A stretch of 64,000 nt of DNA from Rhodospirillales bacterium (GCA_021775095.1 JAJFII010000039.1:20253-84252), one strand, 5' to 3'. Shown: positions 46,977 through 56,607, counted from the stretch's first letter. The notes: generated by a model from the letters alone, not told the origin. Translations and numbers: made by a program.

Positions 46977-47960
46977 TTACCCGGTGTCCTCGGCGAAATG
47001 GCAGGCAACCTGGCGGCCGGCAACCTGGCGCAGGGTCGGGATATCGGTCTTGCAGACGTCTTTGGCGTGCGGGCAGCGACCGTGAAAAACACAGCCCGTC
47101 GGCAGGTTCATGGCCGATGGCACCTCACCGTGCATGCGGTCATGGGTCATCTCGGAGCCGTCCATTTTGGGGATCGCACTGAGCAACAGCTGGGTGTAGG
47201 GGTGGCGCGGGCTGGCGAACAGGGTTTTGGTTTCGGCCAGTTCACAAACCACCCCCAAATACATTACGGCGACCCGGGTACCGAAGTGTTCGACCACTGA
47301 TAAATCATGGGTGATGAACAGATAGGTCAGGTCGCGGTGGTCGCGGGCATCCATCATGACGTTGAGGACCTGGGCCTGAATCGAGACATCAAGCGCCGAG
47401 ATCGGTTCGTCGGCGACGACAAATTCCGGGTCAACCATCAACGCCCGGGCGATCGAAATGCGTTGCCGCTGGCCCCCTGAGAATTCATGGGGAAAGCGGC
47501 TCAGCCAGGACGTATTGTTGCCAACAGATTCCATGACCTCGACCACTTTGTCACGCACTTGCGTATCCGATAAATCAGGCCGGTGAAAGCGCAGTGGCTC
47601 TTCCAGGGTCTGGCTGATGGTCATCCGCGGATTGAGCGACGCATAGGGGTTTTGAAAAATCATCTGCATGCGTTGCCGATAGGGCAGACGGGCCGCGTCC
47701 GACATATTGTCGATCCGTTCGCCCATGTAGTGGATTGATCCGGCCGAGGTGGTCTCCAAACCCATAACCGTGCGGGCCAGGGTCGACTTGCCGCAGCCGC
47801 TTTCGCCGACCAGACAAAAACTCTCGCCTTTGGTGATCTCAAGCGAGACATCGTTAATGGCGTTGACGACCTGGCCCTTAGCGCCAAACCAGCCATCGGA
47901 CGACAACCGGAACCGCTTGTGGAGTTTGTCAATTTTTAGCAATCCATCTGTATCGCTCAT
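46977..47960 (-). CDS. dppF: Dipeptide/oligopeptide ABC transporter ATP-binding protein (DppF type)
   Basis: 327 residues. Walker A GESGCGKST, signature FSGGQRQRISIARALM, Walker B EFVVADEPISALDVS, and the C-terminal OppF-type extension with a Cys pattern (GCVFHGRCPHAKDVC) that can hold a 4Fe-4S cluster. It partners DppD. Its ATG overlaps the dppD stop by 4 bp. Final gene of the dpp operon. Confidence 0.94.
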   Translation of the reverse strand: MSDTDGLLKIDKLHKRFRLSSDGWFGAKGQVVNAINDVSLEITKGESFCLVGESGCGKSTLARTVMGLETTSAGSIHYMGERIDNMSDAARLPYRQRMQMIFQNPYASLNPRMTISQTLEEPLRFHRPDLSDTQVRDKVVEVMESVGNNTSWLSRFPHEFSGGQRQRISIARALMVDPEFVVADEPISALDVSIQAQVLNVMMDARDHRDLTYLFITHDLSVVEHFGTRVAVMYLGVVCELAETKTLFASPRHPYTQLLLSAIPKMDGSEMTHDRMHGEVPSAMNLPTGCVFHGRCPHAKDVCKTDIPTLRQVAGRQVACHFAEDTG

Positions 47961-48928
47961 GCCGCTGCCACCGTTTCCGCATGGTGGCAGGCAACCAGAT
48001 GTGTGCCGATCTGGCGCGGCTCGGGGACCTCACGGCGGCATCGGTCATCGGCAAAACTGCAGCGCGGATTAAAGGCACACCCCGGCGGCACATCGTCGAG
48101 GGTTGGCATGGAACCGGGAATCTGATAAAGCCGGGTACCGGGCACATTTTGTTGCGGCAGGGCTTTGACCAGACCCCGCGTGTAGGGATGTTTGGGGGCC
48201 GCGATGAGGGTCCGGGTCGGTCCCTGTTCGGCCAGGCGCCCGGCATAAAGCACGCAGATTTTTTGCGTCACCTGCGATACCACAGCCAGATCATGGGTAA
48301 TTAACATCAGGGCCACACCATGATCCCGGCACAGGTCCAACATCAAGCCCATGATCTCTGCCTGGATGGTCACATCCAGTGCGGTGGTCGGCTCATCAGC
48401 AATGATCACCGCCGGGTCGGTTAACAATGCGATGGCGATCACCACCCGCTGGCGCATGCCACCGGACAATTGGTGAGGATAATTACCAAACCGCTCCTGC
48501 GGCGACGGAATTTTAACTTCCGCCAACTTGTCGATGGCAATGCGTTTGGCGTCGCTGTCGGAAATATCGCGGTGTGCCTTCAGACACTCGGTCATTTGGG
48601 TGCCGACGGTCAGTACCGGGTTCAGGGTCATCATCGGGTCCTGGAAAATCATGCTGATGCGGTTACCGCGAATGTGGCGCATTTCCTCTTGCGAAAGCAG
48701 AGCCAGATCCTGGCCGTCAAAAATCACCTCGCCGCCGGAGATCCGACCGGGTCTGGCAATTAACTTCAGGATGGAAAAAGCCGCAACCGACTTGCCAGCG
48801 CCGCTTTCGCCAACGATCCCCAGCCGTTCCCCCTTATCCAGATCAAAACTCAAACCATGGATCGCCTGCAAGGTTTTTCGACCGAGCGGGAACTGCACTT
48901 CCAGGTTCTTGATTTCCAGCAGGGCCAT
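47957..48928 (-). CDS. dppD: Dipeptide/oligopeptide ABC transporter ATP-binding protein (DppD type)
   Basis: 323 residues. Walker [16 protein letters not shown], signature [16 protein letters not shown], Walker [16 protein letters not shown], and a C-terminal Cys motif ([15 protein letters not shown]) of the OppD family. It powers peptide import through DppB and DppC. It lies 2 bp after dppC and overlaps dppF. Confidence 0.94.
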   Translation of the reverse strand: MALLEIKNLEVQFPLGRKTLQAIHGLSFDLDKGERLGIVGESGAGKSVAAFSILKLIARPGRISGGEVIFDGQDLALLSQEEMRHIRGNRISMIFQDPMMTLNPVLTVGTQMTECLKAHRDISDSDAKRIAIDKLAEVKIPSPQERFGNYPHQLSGGMRQRVVIAIALLTDPAVIIADEPTTALDVTIQAEIMGLMLDLCRDHGVALMLITHDLAVVSQVTQKICVLYAGRLAEQGPTRTLIAAPKHPYTRGLVKALPQQNVPGTRLYQIPGSMPTLDDVPPGCAFNPRCSFADDRCRREVPEPRQIGTHLVACHHAETVAAA

Positions 48929-48930
48929 GC

Positions 48931-49851
48931 TTAATCCTTATAAAGTCGGGGGTTCAAAACATCGCGCAACCAGTCGCCCAACAGGTTAATACTGAGGATC
49001 AAAACCACAAGTACCAGACTGGGGATCACCGTGATCCACCAGGAGCCGGAAAAAATAAACTCGAAGCCCGAGCTGATCAACGAACCCAGGGACGGTTTGT
49101 TGACCGGCATACCGAGCCCGAGAAACGACAGGGCGGCTTCGGAAATGATGGCATTGGCAATTTGCACGGTGGAGATCACCAGTATGGGAGACAGGGTATT
49201 GGGCAATACGTGGCGAAACATAATGCGCCAGCGCGGCAGACCGATGACCCGCGCCGCATCCACGTATTCTTTGCTGCGTTCCGCCAAAACCGAGGCGCGC
49301 ACGGTTCGTGCATATTGGGGCCATTCGGCAATACCAATCACCAGCACCAAAACCAGGATCGCCATATCGCCATAGATCTCCGATCCAAAAGATGCTTTGA
49401 ACACCGCCGAGGCAATAATCGCGATCATTAAGGTCGACAGGGACAATTGAATATCCGCCAGCCGCATGAAAAAACTGTCAATACGCCCGCCCACGTAACC
49501 GGATATCAATCCAATGGAGACACCCAGAAAAATCTGCAGGCCGACGGCGCAAAAGCCGATAATCAGTGAAATTCGGGTGCCGTATAAAATCGTCGACAAC
49601 ATGTCGCGGCCCTGAGCATCGGTGCCTAACAGGAACCGGGCGTCGGCATTTTCACCCTGCCACAGCGGCGGCAGTTCCGAATCCATCAAATCGATTTGCA
49701 GGCGATCGTAGGGATCAAAAGGTGAGATCAGCGGGGCGGCAAAAGCAAAAAGGACAAACAGCACAAACAGCGTAAAACTGCCCTGGGCCGCGCGATCCTG
49801 GCGGAACCGGTAAATAAAATCCGAGCCCAAAAACAAACGAATTTTATTCAT
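48931..49851 (-). CDS. dppC: Dipeptide/oligopeptide ABC transporter permease (DppC type)
   Basis: 306 residues with an N-terminal OppC-type helix and five further membrane segments. The motif LGTDAQGRDMLSTILYGTRISL is characteristic of DppC/OppC, and the EAA loop appears as YVDAARVIGLPRWRIMFRHV. Its start overlaps dppB by 4 bp. It forms the inner-membrane channel with DppB. Confidence 0.94.
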   Translation of the reverse strand: MNKIRLFLGSDFIYRFRQDRAAQGSFTLFVLFVLFAFAAPLISPFDPYDRLQIDLMDSELPPLWQGENADARFLLGTDAQGRDMLSTILYGTRISLIIGFCAVGLQIFLGVSIGLISGYVGGRIDSFFMRLADIQLSLSTLMIAIIASAVFKASFGSEIYGDMAILVLVLVIGIAEWPQYARTVRASVLAERSKEYVDAARVIGLPRWRIMFRHVLPNTLSPILVISTVQIANAIISEAALSFLGLGMPVNKPSLGSLISSGFEFIFSGSWWITVIPSLVLVVLILSINLLGDWLRDVLNPRLYKD

Positions 49852-50831
49852 TGTCTTTGGCCCACCAGACGGACCGTCGGATTAACCAGACTATAAACCA
49901 CATCGACCACCGTATTGGTGACAACAAAAATCAGACCAACGACAATAATGTAGGCGATGATCAGCGGGGTATCGACCCGATTGACGGCTTCGAGAAAGAT
50001 AAAACCCATGCCCGGCCACTGAAAGACGGTTTCCGTCAAAATCGTGTAGGCGATCATCGTGCCAAATTGCACACCGCCAACGGTTATGACCGGCAAGAGG
50101 GTGTTTTTCAGGGCATGCAGGAACCACACCCGATTGGTTGACAAGCCTTTGGCCCAGGCGTAACGAATGTAATCGGTTTCCAGGACTTCCATCATTTCGG
50201 CCCGGATCAATCGAATGAACAGGGGCAGCATGATCGATGCCAGGGAAATACTCGGCAGCACCAGATGCGCCAGTCCGTCGGCCGTCAAAAACCCCGTCGA
50301 CCATCCGCCAACCTGCACCGTTTCACCGCGCCCGAAAGACGGCATCCAGCCGAGCTCGACGGAAAAAATATAGATCAGAAATATCGCCGTCAAAAACACC
50401 GGCACCGAAATACCGACAATGCTGAGGGTCATGACAACCCGCGTAATCAGGCTCCTGGGTCGAATAGCACAATACACGCCAACCGGCACCGAAATCAAAA
50501 CGATGATCAAGGTCGCCCCTATAACCAGTTCCATGGTTGCCTGGAATTTGTCGCCAATCACTTGCAGGGCGGGTTTTTTAAAAAAATAGGAATTGCCCAG
50601 ATCAAACTGGACCGCGTTGACGACAAACCGGCGATATTGCACAAAAAACGGATCATTGAGTCCCATTTCCTGACGCAGTTCGTTGCGGACCTCTTCCGAC
50701 ACCGACTGGCCGACCAGTTCTCTCAAGGGATCTCCCAGGTTGTCCTGGATTGAAAATCCGATGAGCGAGATCACGAACATCACGACCGTCGCCTGCAGCA
50801 GCCTTCTGACAGCAAATTGAATGTATTCCAT
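49848..50831 (-). CDS. dppB: Dipeptide/oligopeptide ABC transporter permease (DppB type)
   Basis: 327 residues with six membrane helices. It has the DppB N-terminus (YIQFAVRRLLQATVVMFVISLIG), the periplasmic segment DPFFVQYRRFVVNAVQFDLG, and the EAA-type loop DYIRYAWAKGLSTNRVWFLHA. It is separated from dppA by 100 bp containing a perfect 10-bp stem-loop. Confidence 0.94.
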   Translation of the reverse strand: MEYIQFAVRRLLQATVVMFVISLIGFSIQDNLGDPLRELVGQSVSEEVRNELRQEMGLNDPFFVQYRRFVVNAVQFDLGNSYFFKKPALQVIGDKFQATMELVIGATLIIVLISVPVGVYCAIRPRSLITRVVMTLSIVGISVPVFLTAIFLIYIFSVELGWMPSFGRGETVQVGGWSTGFLTADGLAHLVLPSISLASIMLPLFIRLIRAEMMEVLETDYIRYAWAKGLSTNRVWFLHALKNTLLPVITVGGVQFGTMIAYTILTETVFQWPGMGFIFLEAVNRVDTPLIIAYIIVVGLIFVVTNTVVDVVYSLVNPTVRLVGQRQ

Positions 50832-50880
50832 CGGTGCAACATCCCCTAATCGGTCTTTGTTACAATGCCCAAACGGCGCA

Positions 50881-50904
50881 GGGCTGCCCAGCTGTGGGCA
50901 GCCC
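50881..50904 (-). other. Intercistronic stem-loop between dppA and dppB
   Basis: GGGCTGCCCA at 50881-50890 pairs perfectly with TGGGCAGCCC at 50895-50904 around a 4-nt loop. There is no U-run on the transcribed strand. As at dctP and glpV, it follows the binding-protein gene and probably stabilises its mRNA or reduces readthrough. Confidence 0.65.
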
Positions 50905-50931
50905 CTTGGAAGCGTTCAGCTCGAACCGGGT

Positions 50932-52500
50932 TTATTGAATAACCAGGTCACCCAGATAAGGGAAGTTCATGACGTTGACCACGTCACCGATCATTACCCC
51001 TTTGCGGGCTCCCCAAGCCAGGTTCTGCCAATGCAAAGGAACGAAGCCGGCGTCGTCGTAAATGATCTTTTCGATCATCTGCAACTCTTTAGCGCGCGCC
51101 GCGTCATCTGTCATTTTCAGAGTCTTGACGGTCATTTCGTCAACTTTGGCGTTGGAGTAGTTGCCACTGTTGTATTGTCCGCGCCCGGTTTCTTTGTCGA
51201 CGGTCATCGCCAGGAACTCATAAAAATTGGCCGAATCTTCCGTGTCCGAATGCCAGCCAATCATCATGATGTCGGCGGCCCGCTCATCAAATTTTGGCCA
51301 GTACTGGGCTTTCGGCATGGTCTTAAGATCAACTTTGATGTTGATTTTGGCGAGCATGCCAGCGACCGCTTCGGCGATTTTTGCGTCGTTCACATAACGG
51401 TTATTCGGGGCCATCATGGTCACGGAAAAACCAGCTTCCTGACCGGCCTCTTTCATCAATGCTTTGGCTTTGTCGAGATCAAAACGGGGCGTCAAAGAAC
51501 TGTTGTGACCCAAATAACCCTTGGGGCTCATTTGCCCGGCGGTTGTGGCAAAACCTTTCATGATCTTTTCAGCAATACCTTCGTTGTTTACGGCATGGAC
51601 AATGGCCTGACGAACCCGGACATCCTTAAATTGCGGCACCCGTGCGCTGTTCAGTTGGAAGGTAATGATCCGTGTGCCACCCATGGTCACCAGGTGCGTG
51701 TTAGAACCGTTCTGAACCCGCTCCAAATCCGTTGGCGGTACCGGTGCAATAAAGTCCACATCGCCCGACAGCAGCGCCGCGACGCGGGTCGGTGCCTCTT
51801 TAATAGGGGTGAAGATGATTTCCGTAACATTGCCCTTGGAGTTTTTGTCCCAATAGTCATCAAAGCGCCGAAAATCAATGCGCACACCCTGTTCCCGTTG
51901 CAGGACAACAAAGGGTCCGGTGCCCGACGCATGGGTCGACGCATAGGCATTGCCATGTTTGATGATGGCATCCTTCGGTTTGCCATTAAAATCCGTGCCC
52001 GTGTAAAACTTGCTGTCCATGGGGAAAATATAAGTGGCGTTATGCAGGACCAGAGGGAACGGCCCATCGGTGATCACATCGACGGTCAAGCCGTCAACGA
52101 TCTTCATTTCCTTGAACGGCGCAAAGATTCCCTTAAAGTCCGGACTGCCCTTCAACCGATCAAAGGTCCATTTGACATCGGCAGCCGTGAGGGTGTTGCC
52201 GGAATGGAATTTCACACCGCTGCGCAAATGAAAGCGCATGGTTGCGGCATCGACACGTTCCCATTTTTCAGCGATACGACCTTCGAACCCCAGGTCTTTT
52301 GTCCAACGGATAAGCGGGTCAAAGATCATATGGGAAAGTTGCAGAGTGCCGCCAGATAACTGCTCATGGGGATCCAGCGAGACCGGGTCCGCATCATAAG
52401 CCATTTTCAGGACCTTTGCAGACGCGCCGCTGACGGGTGATAAGGCTAAAACCGCCACTGTTGCAGCCGTCAACGCCCATCCGAATAATCGGGTTTTCAT
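50932..52500 (-). CDS. dppA: Dipeptide/oligopeptide ABC transporter substrate-binding protein (SBP family 5)
   Basis: 522 residues from the ATG at 52500, with GGAGAAA 6 bp upstream; a longer TTG-started frame is rejected. A signal peptide ends PVSGASA near residue 28. The mature start VLKMAYDADPVSLDPHEQ and the motif RSGVKFHSGNTLTAADVKWTFD are hallmarks of SBP family 5. It captures peptides or similar ligands in the periplasm for DppBCDF. About 300 bp upstream there is a structured leader with terminator that may control the operon. Confidence 0.94.
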   Translation of the reverse strand: MKTRLFGWALTAATVAVLALSPVSGASAKVLKMAYDADPVSLDPHEQLSGGTLQLSHMIFDPLIRWTKDLGFEGRIAEKWERVDAATMRFHLRSGVKFHSGNTLTAADVKWTFDRLKGSPDFKGIFAPFKEMKIVDGLTVDVITDGPFPLVLHNATYIFPMDSKFYTGTDFNGKPKDAIIKHGNAYASTHASGTGPFVVLQREQGVRIDFRRFDDYWDKNSKGNVTEIIFTPIKEAPTRVAALLSGDVDFIAPVPPTDLERVQNGSNTHLVTMGGTRIITFQLNSARVPQFKDVRVRQAIVHAVNNEGIAEKIMKGFATTAGQMSPKGYLGHNSSLTPRFDLDKAKALMKEAGQEAGFSVTMMAPNNRYVNDAKIAEAVAGMLAKINIKVDLKTMPKAQYWPKFDERAADIMMIGWHSDTEDSANFYEFLAMTVDKETGRGQYNSGNYSNAKVDEMTVKTLKMTDDAARAKELQMIEKIIYDDAGFVPLHWQNLAWGARKGVMIGDVVNVMNFPYLGDLVIQ

Positions 52501-52655
52501 AAGATTTCTCCACCGTAGTTTCAGCATAATTGCCTTTGATTTTTATTATTTTCGTCTTCTCCAGGTAATCTGGACATGCCAGTTGTCGCCCAAAGCAAGA
52601 TGAATACTTAAAGTATTCAAATCCTCATCCCAAAGGGCAAGCGCTTTTTTAGGAC

Positions 52656-52669
52656 CGGACGCGCGTCCG
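52656..52669. repeat. Perfect 14-bp GC palindrome
   Basis: CGGACGCGCGTCCG is fully self-complementary and sits just beyond the leader terminator, between it and dppA. It could be a hairpin in the readthrough transcript or a DNA-binding site; no family is assigned. Confidence 0.35.
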
Positions 52670-52674
52670 CAATA

Positions 52675-52704
52675 AAAAAGCCCTGCCATTTAGGCAGGGC
52701 TTTT
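52675..52704 (-). terminator. Intrinsic terminator in the dppA leader
   Basis: On the minus strand, AAGCCCTGCC-taaat-GGCAGGGCTT is followed by a run of six T (TTTTTTATTG). It is a strong rho-independent terminator about 175 bp upstream of the dppA ATG, so it either ends a separate small RNA or acts as an attenuator for the dpp operon. On the plus strand only four T follow. Confidence 0.8.
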
Positions 52705-52813
52705 AATTCATTGGCGCTCGTAGCGCCCTCCGATCACATAGGACCGAAGCTTATGATTTCAAAAGGTTATATGTCAGATCATACAGTTAGGCGGAGTCAT
52801 CTTTATAACCTCC
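52705..52813 (-). ncRNA. Structured leader/small RNA with micro-ORF upstream of dppA
   Basis: The minus strand holds a consensus AGGAGG (complement of 52809-52814) 8 nt before an ATG at 52800 that opens a frame of only eight codons (MTPPNCMI, stop at 52774-52776). The SD segment AGGTTATA (52804-52811) is perfectly complementary to TATAACCT (52764-52771). That same segment can pair instead with GGTCCTATG (52737-52745). A GGCGCT-CGT-AGCGCC hairpin and the terminator follow. Mutually exclusive pairings plus terminator look like a regulatory leader. I cannot match it to a named RNA family. Confidence 0.5.
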
Positions 52814-52814
52814 T

Positions 52815-53110
52815 GGAAGCTCGTTTTTTCGAACATTGACCGGGATATTGGGCCGGACGCAACCCCCTGAAGGACCCATCGGTTCACCCTTTTATCCACC
52901 CCCTAAGACTAGCAAATTTAGCTGACAGAGTCATTAGGAACACTTTCCGGGTATGCTCATGATTTCCCAAAGGGGGGTGATCTGGCCTCAACGGGTAAAC
53001 CAAACCTTCGACGCCGGGACCTGGCCATTCTTTGGTTTTTAATCGCCACCATTCGTGCCCCACAACGGCAAAGATCTTGATCAGCCCTTGAAGACAGTAT
53101 ACGGAGATTT
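52815..53110. other. Divergent promoter region of dpp leader and DinG-type helicase
   Basis: About 300 bp with no credible gene; the minus-strand frame at 52957-53172 overlaps the helicase start and has no coding character. It should hold the leader RNA promoter (leftward) and the helicase promoter (rightward), but no strong -35/-10 pair stands out. Confidence 0.4.
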
Positions 53111-55861
53111 ATGATTTCCCAGGCCCAGCCTCCTCCACGACTTCCCGATGCGCCGGCTTTGGCTGCCGGCATCAGCCACGCGGTGTTGCTGACGCCGGAT
53201 GGGGAAATTGAGGAAATCGACGCCAGCCAATGGCAGTTGCGTCTGGCGAGCCATTTACGGCCTCTTGTCTGTTACGGGCCGAGCGTTGCCAAACGCCTGC
53301 GCTGTGAACGGTTTGCCTGTTATGACGTGCTTGAATTGTTCGGCTTTGTAAGACCTGCCGAGTTTGTCCTGCCGACGCCGATGGGTTTGGCCCAGGCCCT
53401 CAACCTGCGGCTGCCCGGCAACATCGAAAATGAGGCCGAGACCCTGTTCGCCGCGGCCTCAGCCCTGCTCGCTGAATTGCGGTCCGAACCCAGCGAACGG
53501 GCGCGCAAATCGGCCAGTTCCATTGCCCACGCCATGAATCGCGGCGGCTGGTCGTGGGCTCCGGTTGTCCTGGCCGCCCTCGGCGATCCGGAACAACCAT
53601 CGACCCGGGTCATGGCCGACGCCCTTCAGGTCTGGAAAAACCTGGCCGAATGGGAAGAAGGGCCACCGCTGCTGCCGCCGGGCAACAGTCCGGTGAGTGC
53701 GCACGACAGTAAATCCCGATTGCGGGAAGTTTTAGGCCAGGCCGCCGAAAAACGGACCCAGCAGGACGACTATGCGGCCCACGGGGCGAAGGCTTTTGCG
53801 CCGATCAATCGGCCAGGAGAACCCCACATTGTCCTGGCTGAAGCGGGAACCGGTGTGGGAAAAACCCTCGGATATATCGCGCCGGCCAGTATCTGGGCGG
53901 AACGCAACGGCGGAACGGTGTGGATCAGCACCTTTACCCGTAACCTGCAGCGCCAATTGGATGGCGAGTTAAATCGCTTACATCCAAACGCCAACGACAA
54001 AGCCGAACGCATTGTCATCCGTAAGGGCCGGGAGAATTACCTGTGCCTGCTGAATTTTGAGGAAGCCACGTCTCGAATTCCCGTACGCGGACCCGGCGAT
54101 TCCGTGCCGCTCGGCCTGATGGCCCGTTGGATCCAGGCGACCCGCGACGGCGATATGGTTGGTGGCGATTTTCCCGCCTGGCTGGTTGGTCTGTTTGGCC
54201 GCCAACTGACCCTGGATCTGACCGATACCCGGGGCGAATGTATTTATTCGGCCTGTGCCCACTATGGCAAATGTTTTGTCGAACATACGGTAAGACGCGC
54301 CAAAAAGGCGGATATTGTTGTTGCCAACCATGCCCTGGTGATGATCCAGGCGGCAATGGGGGGGGATGAAGGGGTTTTGCCAACCCGTTATGTCTTCGAT
54401 GAGGGCCACCACCTGTTTGATGCGGCGGACGGGGCTTTCTCCGCCCATTTGTCGGGCCACGAAGGGGCCGATCTCCGGCGCTGGCTGATCGGTGCTGAAG
54501 CCGGCAGTCGGAGCCGGTCGCGCGGCCTGAAGGCGCGCCTCGATGATCTTATCGCCGACGATGACGCCGCCCTCGAGGCCCTGGGTGAAATCCTCAGTGC
54601 CGCCCATGCCCTGCCCGGCCCGGCCTGGGGACAGCGGATCGCCGGCGGCCAAACCAAGGGCCCGGCGGAAGCCTTTCTGGCCCTGGTCCGTCAGCAGGTC
54701 TACGCCCGTGATGGCGATTCCAGTGCCCATTACGCCCTCGAGACCGAACCCACCGCCCCCGTGCCCGGCCTCATGGAAGCCGCCCAGGTTCTTGATCTTG
54801 CCCTCAAACGAATGGCTCAACCGCTGACAAAATTAATTACCGGGTTAACCGACAAGCTCGATCAGGACGCCGACAGTCTCGACTCGGCGCAACGCAACCG
54901 GATCAGTGCCCTCGCGCAAAGTTTGCAGCGGCGTGGTTTACAACAGGTCCAGGCGTGGCGCGATATGCTCGGTTCCCTGGGCGGTGACGTGCCGGAGGAT
55001 TTTGTCGATTGGTTTGGCGTCGAACGAACCGCCGGGCGGGATGTTGATGTGGGGTTTTTCCGTCATTGGGTCGACCCGACGCGGCCGTTCAGCAAAACTG
55101 TGCTCGAGCCGGCCCACGGCGCGCTTATTACATCGGCCACCCTGCGCGACCGCAGCGGCGATGAAGACGAAGATTGGTTCAGTGCGGAACGGCGGACCGG
55201 CTCTGTCCACCTGCTGAGCGAACCGGCGCGCGACGCCCAGTCTTCGCCGTTTGATTATCCCGGGCAAACCCGGGTCCTGGTGGTCGGCGATGTCAACAAA
55301 AACAATGGTGACGCCGTCGCCGCGGCCTACCGCGAATTGTTCCTGGCGGCCGGCGGCGGCGGGTTGGGATTGTTCACCGCCATCTCAAGATTGCGCGGCG
55401 TCTATGAACGCATATCCGGGCAGATGGAAACCAGCGGCCATCCGTTGTATGCCCAACATGTGGATGCCATGGATACGGGAACACTGGTTGACATTTTCAG
55501 GGCCGAAGAGAATTCCTGCCTGCTGGGTACCGACGCGGTGCGCGATGGTGTCGACGTGCCAGGACGTTCGCTTCGGTTAATTGTTTTTGATCGGGTGCCC
55601 TGGCCGCGACCGACTTTGATCCACAAAGCCCGACGCCATCACTTCGGTGGCCGCGCCTACGACGAAATGTTGACTCGCCTGAAACTGAAACAGGCCTATG
55701 GGCGGCTCCTGCGCCGGGACGGAGATCGCGGGGTTTTTGTAATCCTCGACAAGGCCCTGCCGAGCCGCCTGACAACGGCTTTTCCCGAAGGCGTTGACGT
55801 GCAGAGGATCGGTCTCGCCGACGCCATCGCCGTAACCCGAAGCTTTCTCGCGACAGATTAA
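53111..55861 (+). CDS. DinG/XPD-type ATP-dependent DNA helicase
   Basis: 916 residues. Residues about 1-215 form an N-terminal region without catalytic motifs. Walker A is AEAGTGVGKT near residue 245. The iron-sulfur segment has spaced Cys (ENYLCLLNFEEA; GECIYSACAHYGKCF). The DEAH-type box reads DEGH at 430-433, followed by late SF2 motifs ITSATLRD, LLGTDAVRDGVDVPG and QAYGRLLRRDGDRG. This fits the DinG/YoaA family of 5'-3' helicases that unwind R-loops, D-loops or G-quadruplexes. It converges with the next gene after only 12 bp. Confidence 0.93.
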   Translation: MISQAQPPPRLPDAPALAAGISHAVLLTPDGEIEEIDASQWQLRLASHLRPLVCYGPSVAKRLRCERFACYDVLELFGFVRPAEFVLPTPMGLAQALNLRLPGNIENEAETLFAAASALLAELRSEPSERARKSASSIAHAMNRGGWSWAPVVLAALGDPEQPSTRVMADALQVWKNLAEWEEGPPLLPPGNSPVSAHDSKSRLREVLGQAAEKRTQQDDYAAHGAKAFAPINRPGEPHIVLAEAGTGVGKTLGYIAPASIWAERNGGTVWISTFTRNLQRQLDGELNRLHPNANDKAERIVIRKGRENYLCLLNFEEATSRIPVRGPGDSVPLGLMARWIQATRDGDMVGGDFPAWLVGLFGRQLTLDLTDTRGECIYSACAHYGKCFVEHTVRRAKKADIVVANHALVMIQAAMGGDEGVLPTRYVFDEGHHLFDAADGAFSAHLSGHEGADLRRWLIGAEAGSRSRSRGLKARLDDLIADDDAALEALGEILSAAHALPGPAWGQRIAGGQTKGPAEAFLALVRQQVYARDGDSSAHYALETEPTAPVPGLMEAAQVLDLALKRMAQPLTKLITGLTDKLDQDADSLDSAQRNRISALAQSLQRRGLQQVQAWRDMLGSLGGDVPEDFVDWFGVERTAGRDVDVGFFRHWVDPTRPFSKTVLEPAHGALITSATLRDRSGDEDEDWFSAERRTGSVHLLSEPARDAQSSPFDYPGQTRVLVVGDVNKNNGDAVAAAYRELFLAAGGGGLGLFTAISRLRGVYERISGQMETSGHPLYAQHVDAMDTGTLVDIFRAEENSCLLGTDAVRDGVDVPGRSLRLIVFDRVPWPRPTLIHKARRHHFGGRAYDEMLTRLKLKQAYGRLLRRDGDRGVFVILDKALPSRLTTAFPEGVDVQRIGLADAIAVTRSFLATD

Positions 55862-55873
55862 AAACCGTCTGGT

Positions 55874-56170
55874 TCACGAACTTTCATCGCCGGCACCGCC
55901 GCTACTTAACCCGTAAACCAATCCGCCTATCACAAACAGACCAACGGAAATCCACAGGGCAAGCGGCGAATAAACCGGCACATCACTGAACAGGCCGGCC
56001 AGATTTCCCACCTCACAGCTCGCCGTGGTCTGATAAAAACAGGTGCGAGCCTCTTTCACACTCTCGCCGAGTAGGGTTTCAAAAAACAGATACCACCAGG
56101 CCGTTGCACCGACAAAGGACGCGATTCCAGCCACAACCAGTATCTTCCCCAACCGTCGAATAAATGACAT
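55874..56170 (-). CDS. Small two-helix membrane protein (98 aa)
   Basis: 98 residues with helices near 8-30 (ILVVAGIASFVGATAWWYLFF) and 68-90 (SPLALWISVGLFVIGGLVYG). The loop between them has two Cys (ARTCFYQTTASCEVG) that could form a disulfide in the periplasm. GGGGACAAA precedes the ATG. Function unknown; no partner is evident except a possible micro-ORF upstream. Confidence 0.7.
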   Translation of the reverse strand: MSFIRRLGKILVVAGIASFVGATAWWYLFFETLLGESVKEARTCFYQTTASCEVGNLAGLFSDVPVYSPLALWISVGLFVIGGLVYGLSSGGAGDESS

Positions 56171-56187
56171 TTTGTCCCCTGGCCCAG

Positions 56188-56283
56188 TTAATTGACGGAC
56201 AGGATCGGCACCTTTAATAACACGGATAACGCCACAAGGGCGGCGACCGTCGAGATTAAAATAACGCCTGAAGTCCGTTGCAT
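56188..56283 (-). CDS. Possible 31-aa single-helix membrane micropeptide
   Basis: ATG at 56283 with GGGACGG upstream; the product MQRTSGVILISTVAALVALS (then VLLKVPILSVN) is one hydrophobic helix. It ends 17 bp before the 98-aa membrane protein gene on the same strand. Too short for statistical support, so tentative. Confidence 0.3.
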   Translation of the reverse strand: MQRTSGVILISTVAALVALSVLLKVPILSVN

Positions 56284-56607
56284 AAACCGTCCCTATTGGT
56301 CGGCCAGAAGGAAACAGTTGGCACCCGTTGACAATAGAAACAGCAGCAAGCCGACCTTAGCAAAAAGTTGGTCCAGGTCAAACAGATGAAACAGCTAAAA
56401 CCGGACCAGAAAAGGTAAAACCAACCGTTTCAGGACGATGACGGAACTGACCTCATCACCAGTGCCCTGTCCTAGACACCGCCGTGTCCCCTTAGCGGCA
56501 CAGGGTTCAACCGGCAGCGCTACGGCTCAGACAATGGGCAGCAAAAATACTACACACCTGTTGTGATGTGGCACCTGGGTAACTAATCTGATCACTGCAA
56601 ATAAAGG
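56284..56607. other. Intergenic region with only weak open frames
   Basis: About 320 bp upstream of the hydroxyacid dehydrogenase. Minus-strand frames in 56290-56530 encode hydrophobic stretches (such as LFAKVGLLLFLLSTGANCFL) but lack ATG starts, so they may be decayed small membrane genes. No RNA or promoter is clear. Confidence 0.3.

Noticed and set aside
50821..52359. 512-codon plus-strand open frame
   Set aside because: Antisense to dppA and without recognisable motifs; dppA is clearly the coding strand.
52957..53172. 71-codon minus-strand ORF
   Set aside because: Overlaps the helicase start, Arg-rich by chance, no conserved pattern.
53978..54820. 280-codon minus-strand open frame
   Set aside because: Antisense within the DinG-type helicase gene, Gly/Gln-rich without motifs.
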